Made by a program: the position numbers and the translations under genes
Source of the DNA: Pterobdella sp. o SKG-2022
Taxonomy: Eukaryota > Annelida > Clitellata > Hirudinida > Piscicolidae
NCBI GenBank assembly: GCA_964035795.1
Contig: OZ038320.1
Span: 4,155,896-4,219,895 of the forward strand
Reading direction: 5' to 3'
DNA: 64,000 nt
Part shown: in pieces, positions 29,201 through 39,472 of the stretch
How positions within the stretch are numbered: the first letter of the stretch is position 1
Layout: each line of letters opens with the position of its first letter
Notes under the pieces: generated by a model
Told to the model about the DNA's origin: nothing
The model's database searches: none
The model's input: the letters and a program-made list of their open reading frames with translations, nothing else

Positions 29201-30772
29201 AAAAAATAACAACACAAAAAGAAACAAAAAACACCATAATAACAAAGACTACAACAAATATCTAAATGACCAAAACAAAAACGATCAAAAACTCCCTGAA
29301 AACAGTGAAATTTCGTTTCAAAACACCACAAAACACACCACTTATGCAAACAAAGCATCTTTCTTCCCACATCCTGGCCTGTCGAGTGAGTCCATGCATT
29401 CCTTTTGCTCTTTCGCTAATTATGGCATGGATGATTATAGTTATAAGTTTGAGTGGTAATATTGTGGATTTCAATGTTATTAGTTATGATTAACTTGTAT
29501 TAATTTCAATATATTTTGATTATGATTTTATAATGAAATTGCTTAATATTTGCTTGATATATATAATTTTTTCTCAAACAGAAACTGTTCCTTATTTTTG
29601 TGAAACATATCTTTAAAACATATTAACAAAAAATAATCAAAAATTAACATTTAAGATGTAAAATTTGATATTTTGCAGACGAAGAAAGACAAGAAGCCAT
29701 AGCAAACTTCACCAAACAAATCCAAAACAGGGAATTTTCTTGTAAAGCTCAACCAAGTCCAGCTATCGACCCACCTTCTTTCACCGCAGCCTTCATCAAC
29801 AGAGGCAGGTACTCAAACTGGAACAACTACAGTTTGTCTGCCATTTACAACACCCATTTCGTCAATCCCTTCCCTTTCAAACAGTTTCACAAATCCCACC
29901 TACCTTCCAAGCCCTTCTCGTACTTCCCCAAAACTCACAACTTGTTATTGTCGTCTAAACTACACAAAAGCAAACACCGATCGTCGTCCACACCGTCATC
30001 ATCTTCTTCCACGTCATCTTCACCAGCCAATAAGCTTTCGTTAAGGCTCTCACGTGATGGGTGTACGAGTTATTTATGGCAGTTTCTCTTGCAACTTCTC
30101 TTCAACCAAGACTACTGCCCTAAGTACATCAAATGGACAGACCAGAAAAGAGGTATGATAGCATAATGTTTATTACCACAATTGGCAACATTTTTTTTAT
30201 CCCTAGTTTTAGCGACACCCTATTAACATTATATAGTAATTCTAAAATATATGTAAACTTTATGAATTAGTTTTGTCTTTAGCAAAAAACAATCTTTTAA
30301 AGTTTAATAACTTAAAAAATCATATTGCTTATGTTACTTTAGTTTCGAGCAGGTAAAACAGATAACACCTTTACAGGAGTCTTTAAACTGGTTGACTCGA
30401 AGATGGTCTCAAAACTGTGGGGCTTGCACAAAAACAAGCCAGATATGAACTATGAAACCATGGGAAGAGCTTTGAGGTCGGTCTGATGTATAATCATTTT
30501 CTTAATCCACAAATATTTGATTTTTATACTTTTTCAAACAAAACAATGAAATAGACGCGCGAAACCAATAAAAAAACAATAAAAACAACAAAATAAACAA
30601 CATAAAAATCATCATTAGACTCACAACCTCCAGGTACTACTATGCCAGAGGAATATTGAATAAAGTGGATGGACAGAGGCTCGTGTATCAGTTTGCCTCA
30701 CTCACTCCTGACATGCTTCATAATGCCGCATTCAACGCCAGACTCAACAGGGCGAGCAGGAACTCCCTATGA
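13496..30772 (+). CDS. ETS-domain transcription factor, ELF1/2/4 (E74) type
   Basis: A nuclear factor expected to bind GGAA-core DNA. Five exons: 13496-13622, 28792-29385, 29679-30152, 30377-30476, 30634-30772 (TGA), giving 477 residues with matching phases. The ETS domain covers about residues 370-452, near the C-terminus: [76 protein letters not shown]. The two DNA-contacting arginines of the GRALRYYYARG recognition helix are present. The KLVDSK and [18 protein letters not shown] signatures are those of ELF1/2/4 and insect E74, not of ELF3/5 or ETS1. The N-terminal 360 residues are Ser/Asn/Lys/His-rich, without a recognisable Pointed domain; IKSE near residue 48 fits a sumoylation site. Start chosen as the first ATG after a clear promoter. 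Intron 1 is 15.2 kb with one assembly gap, so an alternative first or extra exon cannot be excluded. Confidence 0.92.
14860..15130 (+). repeat. Degenerate CATC/ATCT tetranucleotide tract
   Basis: CCATCCATC and ATCTATCT words. This is the reverse complement of the family at 11.4 kb and the same orientation as those at 19.3 and 33.4 kb. Open frames across it are repeat-derived. Confidence 0.8.
15720..15850 (+). repeat. TTA-rich trinucleotide tract
   Basis: Runs of TTATTATTATTATTA and related TTT/TTA words. The overlapping Phe/Leu/Ile-rich open frames are composition artefacts. Confidence 0.7.
17540..17680 (+). promoter_or_regulatory. Candidate intronic regulatory cluster
   Basis: Two CRE-type ACGTCAT words (in ATACGTCATCG and CTTACGTCATAAC), two TAGCAACC/GCAACC RFX-like half sites and a CACCTG E-box fall within about 140 bases of less AT-rich sequence inside the ETS-gene intron. 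Motifs this short occur by chance; the clustering is the only support. Confidence 0.25.
19300..19500 (+). repeat. Degenerate CATC/ATCC tetranucleotide tract
   Basis: ATCCATCCATCCATC and CCATCTATC words within the ETS-gene intron, same orientation as at 14.9 kb. Confidence 0.75.
19931..20130 (+). repeat. Minisatellite of 72-76 bp with internal palindrome
   Basis: Three direct copies begin at 19931, 20003 and 20079 with GTACTATATTGCAAAAAATT. Each continues through a T-run into AATTTAATTTAATTA, a TA run, then TTTAATTAAATT, which is self-complementary. Spacing differs by four bases because the TA run expands. The third copy stops inside the palindrome. Confidence 0.9.
21866..22012 (+). repeat. 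TTA/TTG trinucleotide microsatellite
   Basis: About 145 bases of interspersed ATT and GTT triplets ending in a T-run. Non-coding and located in the ETS-gene intron. Confidence 0.9.
22877..23076. other. Assembly gap, 200 N
   Basis: Exactly 200 undetermined bases, the same length as the gap at 57759. A fixed placeholder size is likely, so the true length is unknown. Confidence 0.99.
24689..24785 (+). repeat. (AC)n microsatellite
   Basis: A long pure AC run followed by interrupted ACAC with CTC and CGC substitutions. Thr/His-repeat frames across it are artefacts. Confidence 0.95.
25086..25240 (+). repeat. GAT/GAC trinucleotide tract
   Basis: GATGATGATGATGATGACGATGACGATGA grading into GGTGGT and GATAAT words. 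It would read as poly-Asp in one frame but has no splice context linking it to a gene. The motif is described by its repeat words only. Confidence 0.85.
26136..26206 (+). repeat. (TG)n microsatellite
   Basis: Long TG run with single GTTTG and GCG interruptions, 1.4 kb from the AC tract. Cys/Val-repeat frames across it are not genes. Confidence 0.95.
27926..28266 (+). repeat. 14-bp purine-only minisatellite (GAGAGGAAGAGGTA type)
   Basis: About 24 head-to-tail units of AGAGGAAGAGGTAG with variants (GAGAAAAAGGTAGG, AGAAGAAAAGGTAG). The plus strand is almost wholly purine plus one T per unit, giving strong strand asymmetry. The complementary strand reads Ser/Leu/Tyr/Phe in one long frame because 42 bases equal three units; this is not a protein. 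Confidence 0.93.
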
Positions 30773-32397
30773 CCGTGGTGGAGTAGGGTGGTAAGCTGTT
30801 AGTGTGGTGGTGTTTTGAAAGTTTACAGGTATTTTACCAACTTAGTGATGTTGGAAGCCTAGCAATATGTTGCTAGAGGCTGATGATATGTTGCTGTATT
30901 TATGTGGTGGCTAATATATTAGATGCATGTTGTAATCAATTCTGAGACAATAGTTCGTCGGAAGAGTAGTTTTGTTAAGGCATTTTATTATAAATTTAAA
31001 TTATTTTAACTTAATTTCATCATGTGCAATGCTTGCGTGCCTCAACCTCAGGTATTATTTAATAGTTATGAATGAGCTTAAATGGATATTAAAAATATGC
31101 CGAAAAAGATGTTTAATGAAGTATTAATAGTTTTGTGGTTAACTACTCGTTCAAGTGTTAAGGCTGTACAAAAGAATATTTTTAAACTACCTAGTTGATT
31201 TTTAATTAAAATAAATATAGCAGTTTTCCATTGTTTTTGAAAATTTTTTAAAATAGATTTTACTTCATCATTTTCAATGGTATTGCTCAATTTTTATTTA
31301 TTTACTGCATTTTTCATTCAACTGAGTTGATAAAAGTGGTAAAATGTTACCAAGCATAATATTATATCATATGATTGAGATGATTCTTATAGTTGAAAAA
31401 ATCTTTATTGAAAAATTCAAAATTTACAGCCTTAAAACGTTAAATTCATAAACACCAAGCTTATCGTTGCAGGTGTAACATTATCGAGTAAACCTTTACT
31501 AAGATGGATTTATATTGGTTGATTCTACTCAATTCGCGCAACTGTATTCATTTTTAAAACTCTTCTCAAAAGCTAACTATGTTTTCAAAAGATAACATTT
31601 AATATGATTTAATACTTCGAGTAATCGTCTAAAAATAATGATATACAATGAAGAGTACTAATAATGGTAGTTATGAATAATATTAATACTCAGTGAACTC
31701 AACGGTAATATAGAGAAATATTGAAAATTATTTGAGGTAGCCTTCATAAATCAAAATATTCTCAAAGTTGTCAGTGAGTCTAATAAAAACTAACATTTTG
31801 TATCATTGTGATGGCCAAATTAAATAACAATAAAAAACAAAACTTCAGTTGAAAAACATCATGAACAAACCATAATATGTAACTAGGGAAAAACCTAACT
31901 GAAAAACAACATACACTGTTATAAGTGATAATGATACAAAGTATAACAGATATAACATTAAAACAAGGTATCCATTACGTAACATCATAAAGTCGCTTTG
32001 ATCTTTGACATTGTAACTTCAATCCACTTTTGAACTTGTTTAGCATTTAATTCGTGCTATTATTCGCTTTCAAGTTTTTTTCTAACTTGATTTAAGTTCT
32101 CTTTTAAGTTTTTCAAATTTTTTTTGTTATTATTATAATGCCTTTTTTAATTTTTTTTTGAAGGTTATATTTTTTTCAAGAAAATTCATCATTTTTTTTG
32201 TATTTACTTTTAGTTTCTATATTTTGAGTTTTATTTGCATTTTTCATTATTTTCATCTTTTTAGCCAATTAGATTGATCATTTTTCCAATTTTAACAACC
32301 ATTCTTATTATAAATTTTGTATCAATCAAACAATATTCAATTTCAGTTTTTTCTATCTTACCTTGTAGTAAAAGCTTTATAAAAAATTCTAAGGTGT

Positions 32398-32600
32398 CTT
32401 CATTATAATTTATTACAATTCATAATTCAATATAATTCATAATTCAATGCAAGTCATAATTCAATACAATTCATTGTTTGAAGCAATTCATAATTCAACA
32501 CAATTCATAATTCAATGCAAGTCATACTTCAATAAAATTCATTTTTTGATGCAATTCATAATTCAACACAATTCAAAATTCAACATATTTTCACTTCTCA
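32398..32600 (+). repeat. Imperfect ~16-bp repeat (AATTCATAATTCAA type)
   Basis: CAATTCATAATTCAACA-like units alternate with CAAGTCATAATTCAATA variants in a longer two-unit pattern. About twelve degenerate copies, non-coding. Confidence 0.85.
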
Positions 32601-33030
32601 AATTTTTGATTGTAATCAAATCACAATGGTAAAAGTTTACCGCGCTTTCAGTTTTCATTTTTTTATTTCTAAGAATATTTCATTTTTTATCCAGTTTCAC
32701 TCACGTTCTTCAATACAAAAGATTGTACAATAAAACTTATATTTTTAATGACTTTTGTCAGTCTTGTTTTCAATATTTAAAGTGCTTTTCGCCATTTGAA
32801 AATTTGCCTTAACCACTGTAACGTCATTATTTTCATCTTTTGTTTCCAATAAACCTCAAAAGAGTTTTCTATCAAATATTAACAAATAATTGAATAAATA
32901 AAAAAGTTATTAATTACGTAAAACATTAGTCTCGATCGCACAACTAAAGATTAGCAACTTCCTAAAAATTCTACTAATTAACTCATTAAATATTCATCAA
33001 TTTAATTGTTAGGCTGAAAAATCAATAAAA

Positions 33031-33110
33031 ATATTCTTTTTTTAACTAAAATATTCTTTTTATAACTAAAATATTCTTTTTATAACTAAAATATTCTTTT
33101 TATAACTAAA
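33031..33110 (+). repeat. 20-bp tandem repeat, four copies
   Basis: Four consecutive units of ATATTCTTTTTATAACTAAA. The first differs by one base (TTT for TAT); the other three are identical, implying recent expansion. Confidence 0.95.
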
Positions 33111-33383
33111 AATTAAACTCTAAATAAAACCACACTGAGGCAATGATAATAATAGTGGCAAGATAAATCAAGAGCAGAAGGCCTTATGAGTGTGAGGATG
33201 GATGAGAGGCATAAGGCGAGAGATAATCAATCCAGCTAGTGAGCGGCATATAAAGTGACATTTTAATGCTATCATGACCACTTATCTGCTTGATGAACTG
33301 TTTCAGTTGTGATGAAAATTTGAGTTTATGGTTTCATTGATTTTAAAGTACCTGGTGTAAAATTAAAGTAAATATTTTTATAT

Positions 33384-33640
33384 ATGTCTAATCTTTTATC
33401 CATCCATTCCTTTTTAAGTGTTCAAGTATTAAATTCTTCTATTCAATCAATCATTCATCTATTTTTATGTATTTATTTGAAAAAAATTTTTTCTTATTCT
33501 TTTCTAACCACTCATCAATTCAGTCATTTGATCATCCACCTATCTAAGCCCCCATCCTTCAGCTCATCCATCAATCCATTCACCCCCCCAATTCACCCAT
33601 CTACTTATTTCTATGTTCGACCATTCAGCCATCATTTATC
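33384..33640 (+). repeat. Degenerate CATC/ATTC tetranucleotide tract
   Basis: Weakly periodic CATCCATTC, CATCTATT and CACCCATC words. Fourth member of the tetranucleotide family in the window. Confidence 0.65.
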
Positions 33641-34150
33641 ATATTAAATACAGCGATTTGATGGTTAGTTACACAGGTAGTTTGGCGTTTGAAGAGCATA
33701 AACATCCCCTTTACGACAGTGCCAGAATAAACAGCACTGCATTTTCATAACCTTATCCTCCTAATCTCTCTACTTAACATTGACATTTATTTCTTGAACA
33801 ATTAATATATCAAAAACTTTTTTACCTGTTGCATTTTTGTTAATATTTCATTTTTAAAAAGAAAATAACATCCGAAACAATAAAATTTAATTTTCAAACA
33901 CTAAAAGTTAATTTTGTTTTAATTGTGTTCGAGATCAAAACGAAAGTACGATAAAAGCTCCATTTAACACTAATAACGAGAGGCAATGGTCGAGATGCAA
34001 ATTAAACGCCATATAAATAACCCGCCAAACGAGAATTGTCTACCTAACTGCCTACGTGGTGGTCTCTATGTATCTCTGTGTGTTTTTATTTGTTTCTTAC
34101 TGTTACTTTGTTTCTAAGTTTATCTTTTTTGTAAGCTTATAAAAATTTAT

Positions 34151-34305
34151 CTGCAAATCATAAAAACACGACAAAATTTGAATTTTTTTATTTATATATA
34201 TTATTTGTATAACCATTTAGTTACATGATGATGGTATAGAATATATCGGAAAGCTTCGTCAAAATAAAAAATTCAAATTTTTCGTGTTTTTATGATTCAC
34301 AATTT
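34151..34305. mobile_element. Hairpin (MITE-like) element, family B, full copy
   Basis: An inverted repeat with arms of about 45 bases. The left arm contains AAATCATAAAAACACGACAA then TTTGAATTTTTTA; the right arm contains TAAAAAATTCAAA then TTTTTCGTGTTTTTATGATT. The loop includes GGAAAGCTTCGTC. It has no coding capacity. The terminus AAAATTGTGAATCATAAAAA recurs at 39774 and 42040, so this is a dispersed family. Confidence 0.75.
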
Positions 34306-34630
34306 TGAGGCTAATTTTTCCCAAAATATTTAGCTGTTTTTGTTATATCTGCGTTTATGAATTTTTTTTGTGTGATCGAATAAAATCATTTTATCTCTAC
34401 TTTCATACCTCCTTCCATACTTTTGGTTTTCGCTCTTTCTTTCTCCAAAAGAAACAATATTAACTCCTATATCAGAACAAAAGTTTTGATATGTGAGCAT
34501 ATCAATAAGACTGAGAAAACAACGAAAAAGGTTTGAAAAATTAATATCCCTATGAAAGAAGTATTAAATGTTTGAAACATTAATAATTACTATTTCTTTG
34601 ATGAAGCCTGAATCAAATAGTAGGGTCAAC

Positions 34631-34770
34631 AAACACAGTATTTATTAAAACGAAGCTTTTCGTAAGACTAGCTTCCATTATCAAGTTATATAGATAAAAT
34701 TATCACTTGATAATGTAAGCTAGTCTTACGAAAAGCTTCGTGTTTTTTTTTAAATAAATACTTTGTGTTT
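34631..34770. mobile_element. Hairpin (MITE-like) element, family A, full copy
   Basis: Near-perfect inverted repeat of about 60-base arms around a 15-base loop. The left arm runs AACACAGTATTTATT, ACGAAGCTTTTCGTAAGACT, AGCTTCCATTATCAAGT; the right arm is its complement with few mismatches, ending AAATACTTTGTGTT. No coding sequence. A single-arm copy lies at 60308-60376. Confidence 0.8.
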
Positions 34771-35099
34771 TTTGAGCGTAGTTCTTTGATGTTGTCCGTT
34801 AAATATATCTAGGTATATACTGTCACACACAAATTGTGAATGTAACAATAAGAGTAAAATTTTGCATATATGAATAATTAATTTTCTATTATTTTTGATG
34901 ATTCATTTAAGGTTTTCAAACTAGCTTAAACTGGTGATGTAAATGTTGGAGACAGTGGTTTTCAAGTATCGATTCTATCATCAGGTCCATAAAGAAGGTT
35001 TGAATTTTGAGATTTAGTTTTCAAAAAATTGTTTGATAAGATTATGTATCTAAATGAAACATGCCAGAAAACAACGTCAATCACATGATTACATCTTCA

Positions 35100-35252
35100 T
35101 TTGTGGAATTCTCTCCCACTCAGCTTGCGTCTTTCACCTTTTAAACACTTTCGCAAGCATTTCAAATCACATTCTTTTGCCCTAGTTCTTTTGACTAGAC
35201 AAGCACTTCTGCAGCAAACCTAGTTTGCAAACTGAGTGCCTTACAAACGATC
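35100..35252 (+). mobile_element. 3' end fragment of a non-LTR retrotransposon
   Basis: Encodes a broken stretch resembling LWNSLPLSLRLSP-KHFRKHFKSH and ends CTGCAGCAAACCTAGTTTGCAAACT. The same coding tail and 3' sequence occur, inverted, at 45735-45900 at the end of the LINE in the ADAP gene. It is thus a severely 5'-truncated copy of that family in the opposite orientation. Confidence 0.8.
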
Positions 35253-36000
35253 TAATAATCAATTTTCTAAATATATTTATCATCCTGATTTCTAGAAGTT
35301 TATTTGATGATATAATGTAAGAAACAGTCGTAGGTTTTATTTTTTATAAACCTTTTAGTACATGATTGAATAAGCAAAATTTTCCAAGCGCAAAAGGTGA
35401 ACTTAATTTTCAACTATATTTATAAATTATTGTTCTTACTAATAGCTAAAAAGTTATTACTAGAAGTCAATATAAGTATTAAATTTGCCCTGTAGTATAA
35501 AGATTCATATAAAATTTCAAGTTGCATATTGAGCAGTTTTTGAGAAATGAAATGGAATTTTTGCAAAAACCTTTTGAAGATTATGGTTTCAACAAAAAAA
35601 AAGGTAAAACGAAAAATAGAAACTTATAGACCAAAAAATAAAATAGAAAAACTTACTGACAGATTGAGATTAAGAAAGACAAAAAAACAATACAATAATA
35701 TAATAATTTAATCAATAAACTTAAGCAATAGCAATTACAAAAATTTTGTAAATGAAAAAACACTAAAAACACTGAGAATACTTTAATATCAGTGATCATG
35801 GAAAAGTGTTTGTAATACAAAATATGTTTCTATAAATTTGGCAAAAAAACAAAATATGCAAAACTGCAGTAAAAGAAATAAAAATGCCAAGCAAAGTTTT
35901 TATTGAACTCCCATCCATTGTTATACTACCTGAAAAAGTGTGCTTGTCATTAATTGGTTTATCATTACTAAATAACCAAAAAAAGATTAGAATTTACTAA

Positions 36001-36305
36001 CACTCTTCAATCACTTCAAGGTAGATGCATTTGGAATCAGCATGAGTACTATTTACTGGAATGGTGAACATGACCCGATAAAGACCTGCTTTATTTCTCG
36101 AGAAATTGTATATCTCAAAGATAGCTTTATTTGCCACAAAGTACAAGTTGTAACCAGGACGTATCCAGGGATTATACTTTCCTTTTATAAAGAACTTCTG
36201 TGGCTGCTTCATTTCTATTAGAACCAAATTGCTTGGGGCATCCACTCCAGCAACAACAGCTGAACCTCCTGGAACTATCCTCACCATTAAGTGGCTGATT
36301 CTGTG
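36001..36305 (-). CDS. Orphan terminal exon with an Ig-like fold
   Basis: An open exon reads ISHLMVRIVPGGSAVVAG onward for about 100 residues and ends at the stop next to EVIEEC (36001). It is preceded by a good acceptor (CTACTCACAG on the minus strand). The pattern YNLYFVANKAIFEIYNF followed by NKAGLYRVMF resembles the D-E-F strands of an immunoglobulin domain (x-L-x-I-x-N, D-A-G-x-Y), but the usual Cys pair is not evident. Composition is less AT-rich than the flanks and codon use is sound. No partner exon is recognised upstream to 37.6 kb, so it could be the last exon of a gene with distant exons, a single-exon gene starting at Met 36287, or a decayed copy. Function unknown. Confidence 0.45.
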
Positions 36306-37600
36306 AGTAGTGGAAACACTTTAATTTAGAAATCTTGTAATTTATCTATATTAATAATAGGAAATTGTATTTACTGTAATTGAATACTCACCACTTGAAA
36401 AAAAAATGCAAGATATAAAGAGAAGGTAAAAAAAGATGCGTTGCGTAAAGAATTCTATGTTTTTGAGGAGCAGATAAGCAAAAGAATATTTTAGAAACTA
36501 AAAGAACAAAAATTATGGGATATAAATAACAAATGTAACAGTATTTAACGATTTTTTTTCAAAAGCCAAACCGCAAAACGAATATAATTTCAGCACACTA
36601 GTAAGTTTATTAAGATACGAAGTATTTATATAGGCAGTTCGCGATTAGGCATAAAGAAGTTCCAAGGTACGAAGCATGTCTTTAAGATTAGCCAATCAGC
36701 TATGCACCAATCATATGCTTTGTTAGAATTTATTATTTATTTTTAGAATTGAAATTATGCACAATTAAATTTTTTTTCATTTGAAATTTATTTAAAAAAC
36801 TCCAAATGTAGATTTTCAACGCTGATAAGTCAATTCAAATGTATGCAAATCAATTTCATGTATCATAATGTTTAAATACGCATGGATTGTACAAACAGCT
36901 TTGTTATTTAATAAATGTTAGTTTTTTTAGAAAACTTTTAAAAATGATTATTTCAGTACTTTTCAAAAGTTTTTTTGAAATTTCTATGATTGGTTCAGGA
37001 ACTATAGGCTCGATATTAAGCACTCCTGCCTAATCACAGGCGATTACGCAAGAGTATCGAGCGTTCAAAGTATATTTTGTTTTATTATCCAAAGCATTTT
37101 TTTGTGAAATAGCGGTTTTTAAGTAATTCGTTTAAACGAAGTTATTTATTACATGAAAATTAATTCTTTTTATACTTGTATGAAAAAACAAGCGAACCAA
37201 ATGAGATTCTACAAATTTCATTAATATATGGCTACAATTTGACAATTATAAAGTGTTTTTTATTTTTAGTGGAAATATTTTCTCAAGAATAGAATCCTAA
37301 AACTTTCGACTCACTTATTGACAAAATTTCAGCTTTATTTTCAATAAACTAACGAAAAATGGCACTTAAAAACAAAAGTACAATTCATAAAAAATATAAA
37401 GAACTAAAAAAAAATAATGACACATATGTAACATAACCAATAAATAGTTATCAGGATGCATGCTAGTCATTCAAAATAGTCAGTTTGTAGTAGAATAAGT
37501 GTTCATCTTTAAAAACATCTCTAAATTTTGAAATATTTATAATTCTTTTTTTTCCTTTTCTGTTGGTTTTTTTCTTTCAAATTTCATCTTTTTGGATTTT
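36306..37600. other. Spacer without supported genes
   Basis: AT-rich. Two less AT-rich patches (about 36600-36720 and 36990-37080) share GATTAGGCA in opposite orientation, which could be remnants of element termini. Nothing else is visible. Confidence 0.4.
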
Positions 37601-37664
37601 TTGCCAACTTTCCAGAATTTTTGATCTCTGTTTATTCATAATAAAAGATATGATTTTGATAATT

Positions 37665-38260
37665 TCAACAAAAAAATTTACCTGATTTTTGGATTTTTGC
37701 AATTATTTTCGCTTTGCATGAATTTCCAATTTTCCTGGTTCCTTGCAACTTCAAAATTCTATCATCGGCTCCTTTTGGTATGTATATTCTCCTCCTGTGA
37801 CAATAATAATAATAATTTATGGAGTAAATATCATTAATATGTTTAAATGTGCTGTTGAAAACAAATCTTGAGGATGTATCATCTTCCATCTTTTCTTTCT
37901 AGCTTTCAAATTTTGATTGATAAAGTTAAATAGTAGTAAAACCTGTGAACACATTGAAAAGGGGTTTCCAAATTGACCAACCTTCAAAACTGTTGAAGGT
38001 CTTTTTTTGAATAACATTATTTATAGGATACCTTCCATGTTTTTTTTTCATATGTTAAGATAAAGAGCTTTTGGAACCATAAGTTTTAGAACTAATGGTA
38101 CATTTTAACTCTGTTTTTACAAGTGAATGAGAATCTTTTATATGCCTTGATAAATTTTCTTTGTACTTATAAAAGCGTGTGCATTGCTTACAAGAATACA
38201 TACTGTATATTAAAAAATTAAAAACTGAATTACAGATATACCAACTCTTCAAGCTAAATC
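37665..38260 (-). pseudogene. Transposon-related gene remnant: C2H2 finger plus Y-x-CHR domain
   Basis: From high to low coordinates: a C2H2 finger (YSCKQCTRFYKY then ENLSRHIKDSH, about 38200-38125); a second finger-like unit whose second Cys is lost and whose frame is broken by TAA just before HMKKKH (about 38055); then a segment ending YYYYCHRRRIYIPKGADDR, LKLQGTRKIGNSCKAKI (about 37810-37690). The C-terminal pattern, YxCHRxGxY...K(S/G)QG(S/T)xKIGxxCxA, is one I associate with zinc-finger and MULE-transposase-associated proteins in invertebrate genomes; this is recalled, not searched. Stops and a missing Cys argue for a pseudogene. A homologous piece lies at 39960-40250 in the same orientation. 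Confidence 0.6.
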
Positions 38261-38912
38261 ACAAAAATCTAAAATTTTTAAACTGAATTACAAGAACAGA
38301 AATTCCTTAAGTAAAATCAATATTAGAGATGTATAATTTTTCGAAAAAACTTTAAGCCAAATCGAAAAATAACAGCTAAATCAAATTAAAAAAATTTTCC
38401 TAAGCAAAACCAAAATTATAGCAAAAATGTAAATTTGATGAAACAATATTAGTAAAACTAAATTTTCCGAATCAAAATTTTAATTGCAATGAGAATTCGT
38501 TGAAACTTCATAAGCCAGAACACAATCATGAAATTAGGAAATTATGAACTATTTCCTTCCTGTTTACTTTTAATTTTTATCAACCAATCAGCTTTCAGAA
38601 ACTTTTAATTTTTCTTAACCAATCACCTTTCGGAAATTTGATCGATATTGCTTCTATAGCCGCTCCTCATATAAACTGTTATTTTTATTTTTAACTGGGC
38701 AAGTCTTTCAATTCTTTCCAACTTTTAGAAAGTTGATAAAAAAATTAGTTTTATTCATAAATTTTTAAATAATTTACGTTAAAAGTTTTTAACTTTTTTG
38801 CAAATCATGAAAACTTATGTTTGAACAAACATATAAACAATATACAAATTAGCATTGGTGAAGATGAAAATTGAGATATATAAAAAAAAGAAAAAGAAAA
38901 AAAAAACTGCAC

Positions 38913-39320
38913 TTAAGAGAAAGAGGAAAGAATGCTGGTAGCATTGCCGCGGGCACTTGCAAGGGAAATCTTCTGGCGCAACCATACTGCCTCCAAAGGG
39001 TCCCCTGACGCCTCGATAACTTTTCTATCTAACTCTTCAACAAAGCTACTGGTTGAAGGTCCGCAGCAGCCCGTTGTCTCGAATTCAACGGTTTGAAAAT
39101 GGAAGTTGCCCACCAAGCCCTGATATTTGCGGCTTTTTAATATTTCCGTAGATTTTGCGCTGAATCCTGACTCGATGGAGCTGGCGATATTGTGGGATTT
39201 GGAAAAAGCATCCACGACTGTTGCGTCTCAAACCAAGCGTTTTCCATGCTTCCAGGGGAAGGTCGTTATGCCATCAGGACGACGTCCGTCACTCCTGTCG
39301 AGCCCTAATGGTTCGAGGAT
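38913..39320 (-). pseudogene. C-terminal fragment of a mobile-element protein with PD-x-D nuclease-like motif
   Basis: The minus-strand reading starts LEPLGLDRSDGRRPDGITTF, then PWKHGKRLV, an in-frame TGA where related sequences have Trp, then DATVVDAFSKSH. It continues open for 100 residues (39215-38913) to TGCCGPSTSSFVEELDRKV, ASGDPLEAVWLRQKISLA, RGNATSILSSFS and a stop. I recall the RPDG..PW..G..LVWD.T..D block and the GDP...LxQR.S.A.QRGNA tail from retroelement-type proteins of invertebrates. Its PD...D spacing is compatible with a PD-(D/E)XK endonuclease. That function is inference. The stop codon and missing upstream domains mark it as a remnant. Its last 50 codons are duplicated at 41225-41400. 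Confidence 0.55.
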
Positions 39321-39401
39321 GCTAGGCAAGCCTATCTTATTACTTATTATTTATGAATACAAACTATATTTATTCTGCTAAATAGTATTTAAACATTGTA
39401 G

Positions 39402-39472
39402 GCATCAGTGGTATAACGGTAGCATAGTTGCCTTCCAAGCAATTGATCCGGGTTCTACTCCGGGCTCATGCA
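39402..39472 (+). tRNA. tRNA-Gly(UCC), possibly degenerate
   Basis: 71 bases fold as a tRNA. The acceptor stem GCATCAG/CTCATGC has one C-C mismatch, followed by discriminator A. The D-arm lies in TGGTATAACGGTAG, a perfect A box. The anticodon arm is GTTGC-CTTCCAA-GCAAT, anticodon TCC. The T-arm is CCGGG-TTCTACT-CCGGG with a central G-G mismatch and T instead of purine at position 57, so the B box GGTTCTACTCC departs by one base. No intron; CCA is not encoded. A Pol III-type T-run follows at about 39481. The sequence is clearly glycine-UCC-like, but two stem mismatches amid transposon remains leave open a pseudogene. Confidence 0.72.

Larger units (their letters stand above)
30773..34140. other. 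Gene-poor region downstream of the ETS gene
   Basis: 3' flank of the ETS gene and AT-rich spacer. I see no coding exon. It holds the three tandem-repeat tracts listed separately. A less AT-rich stretch around 33950-34060 (including ATGCAAAT) might be regulatory, but nothing decides it. Confidence 0.5.

Noticed and set aside
32398..33110. CRISPR-like regular repeats
   Set aside because: Directly abutting tandem repeats without unique spacers, in a eukaryotic genome.
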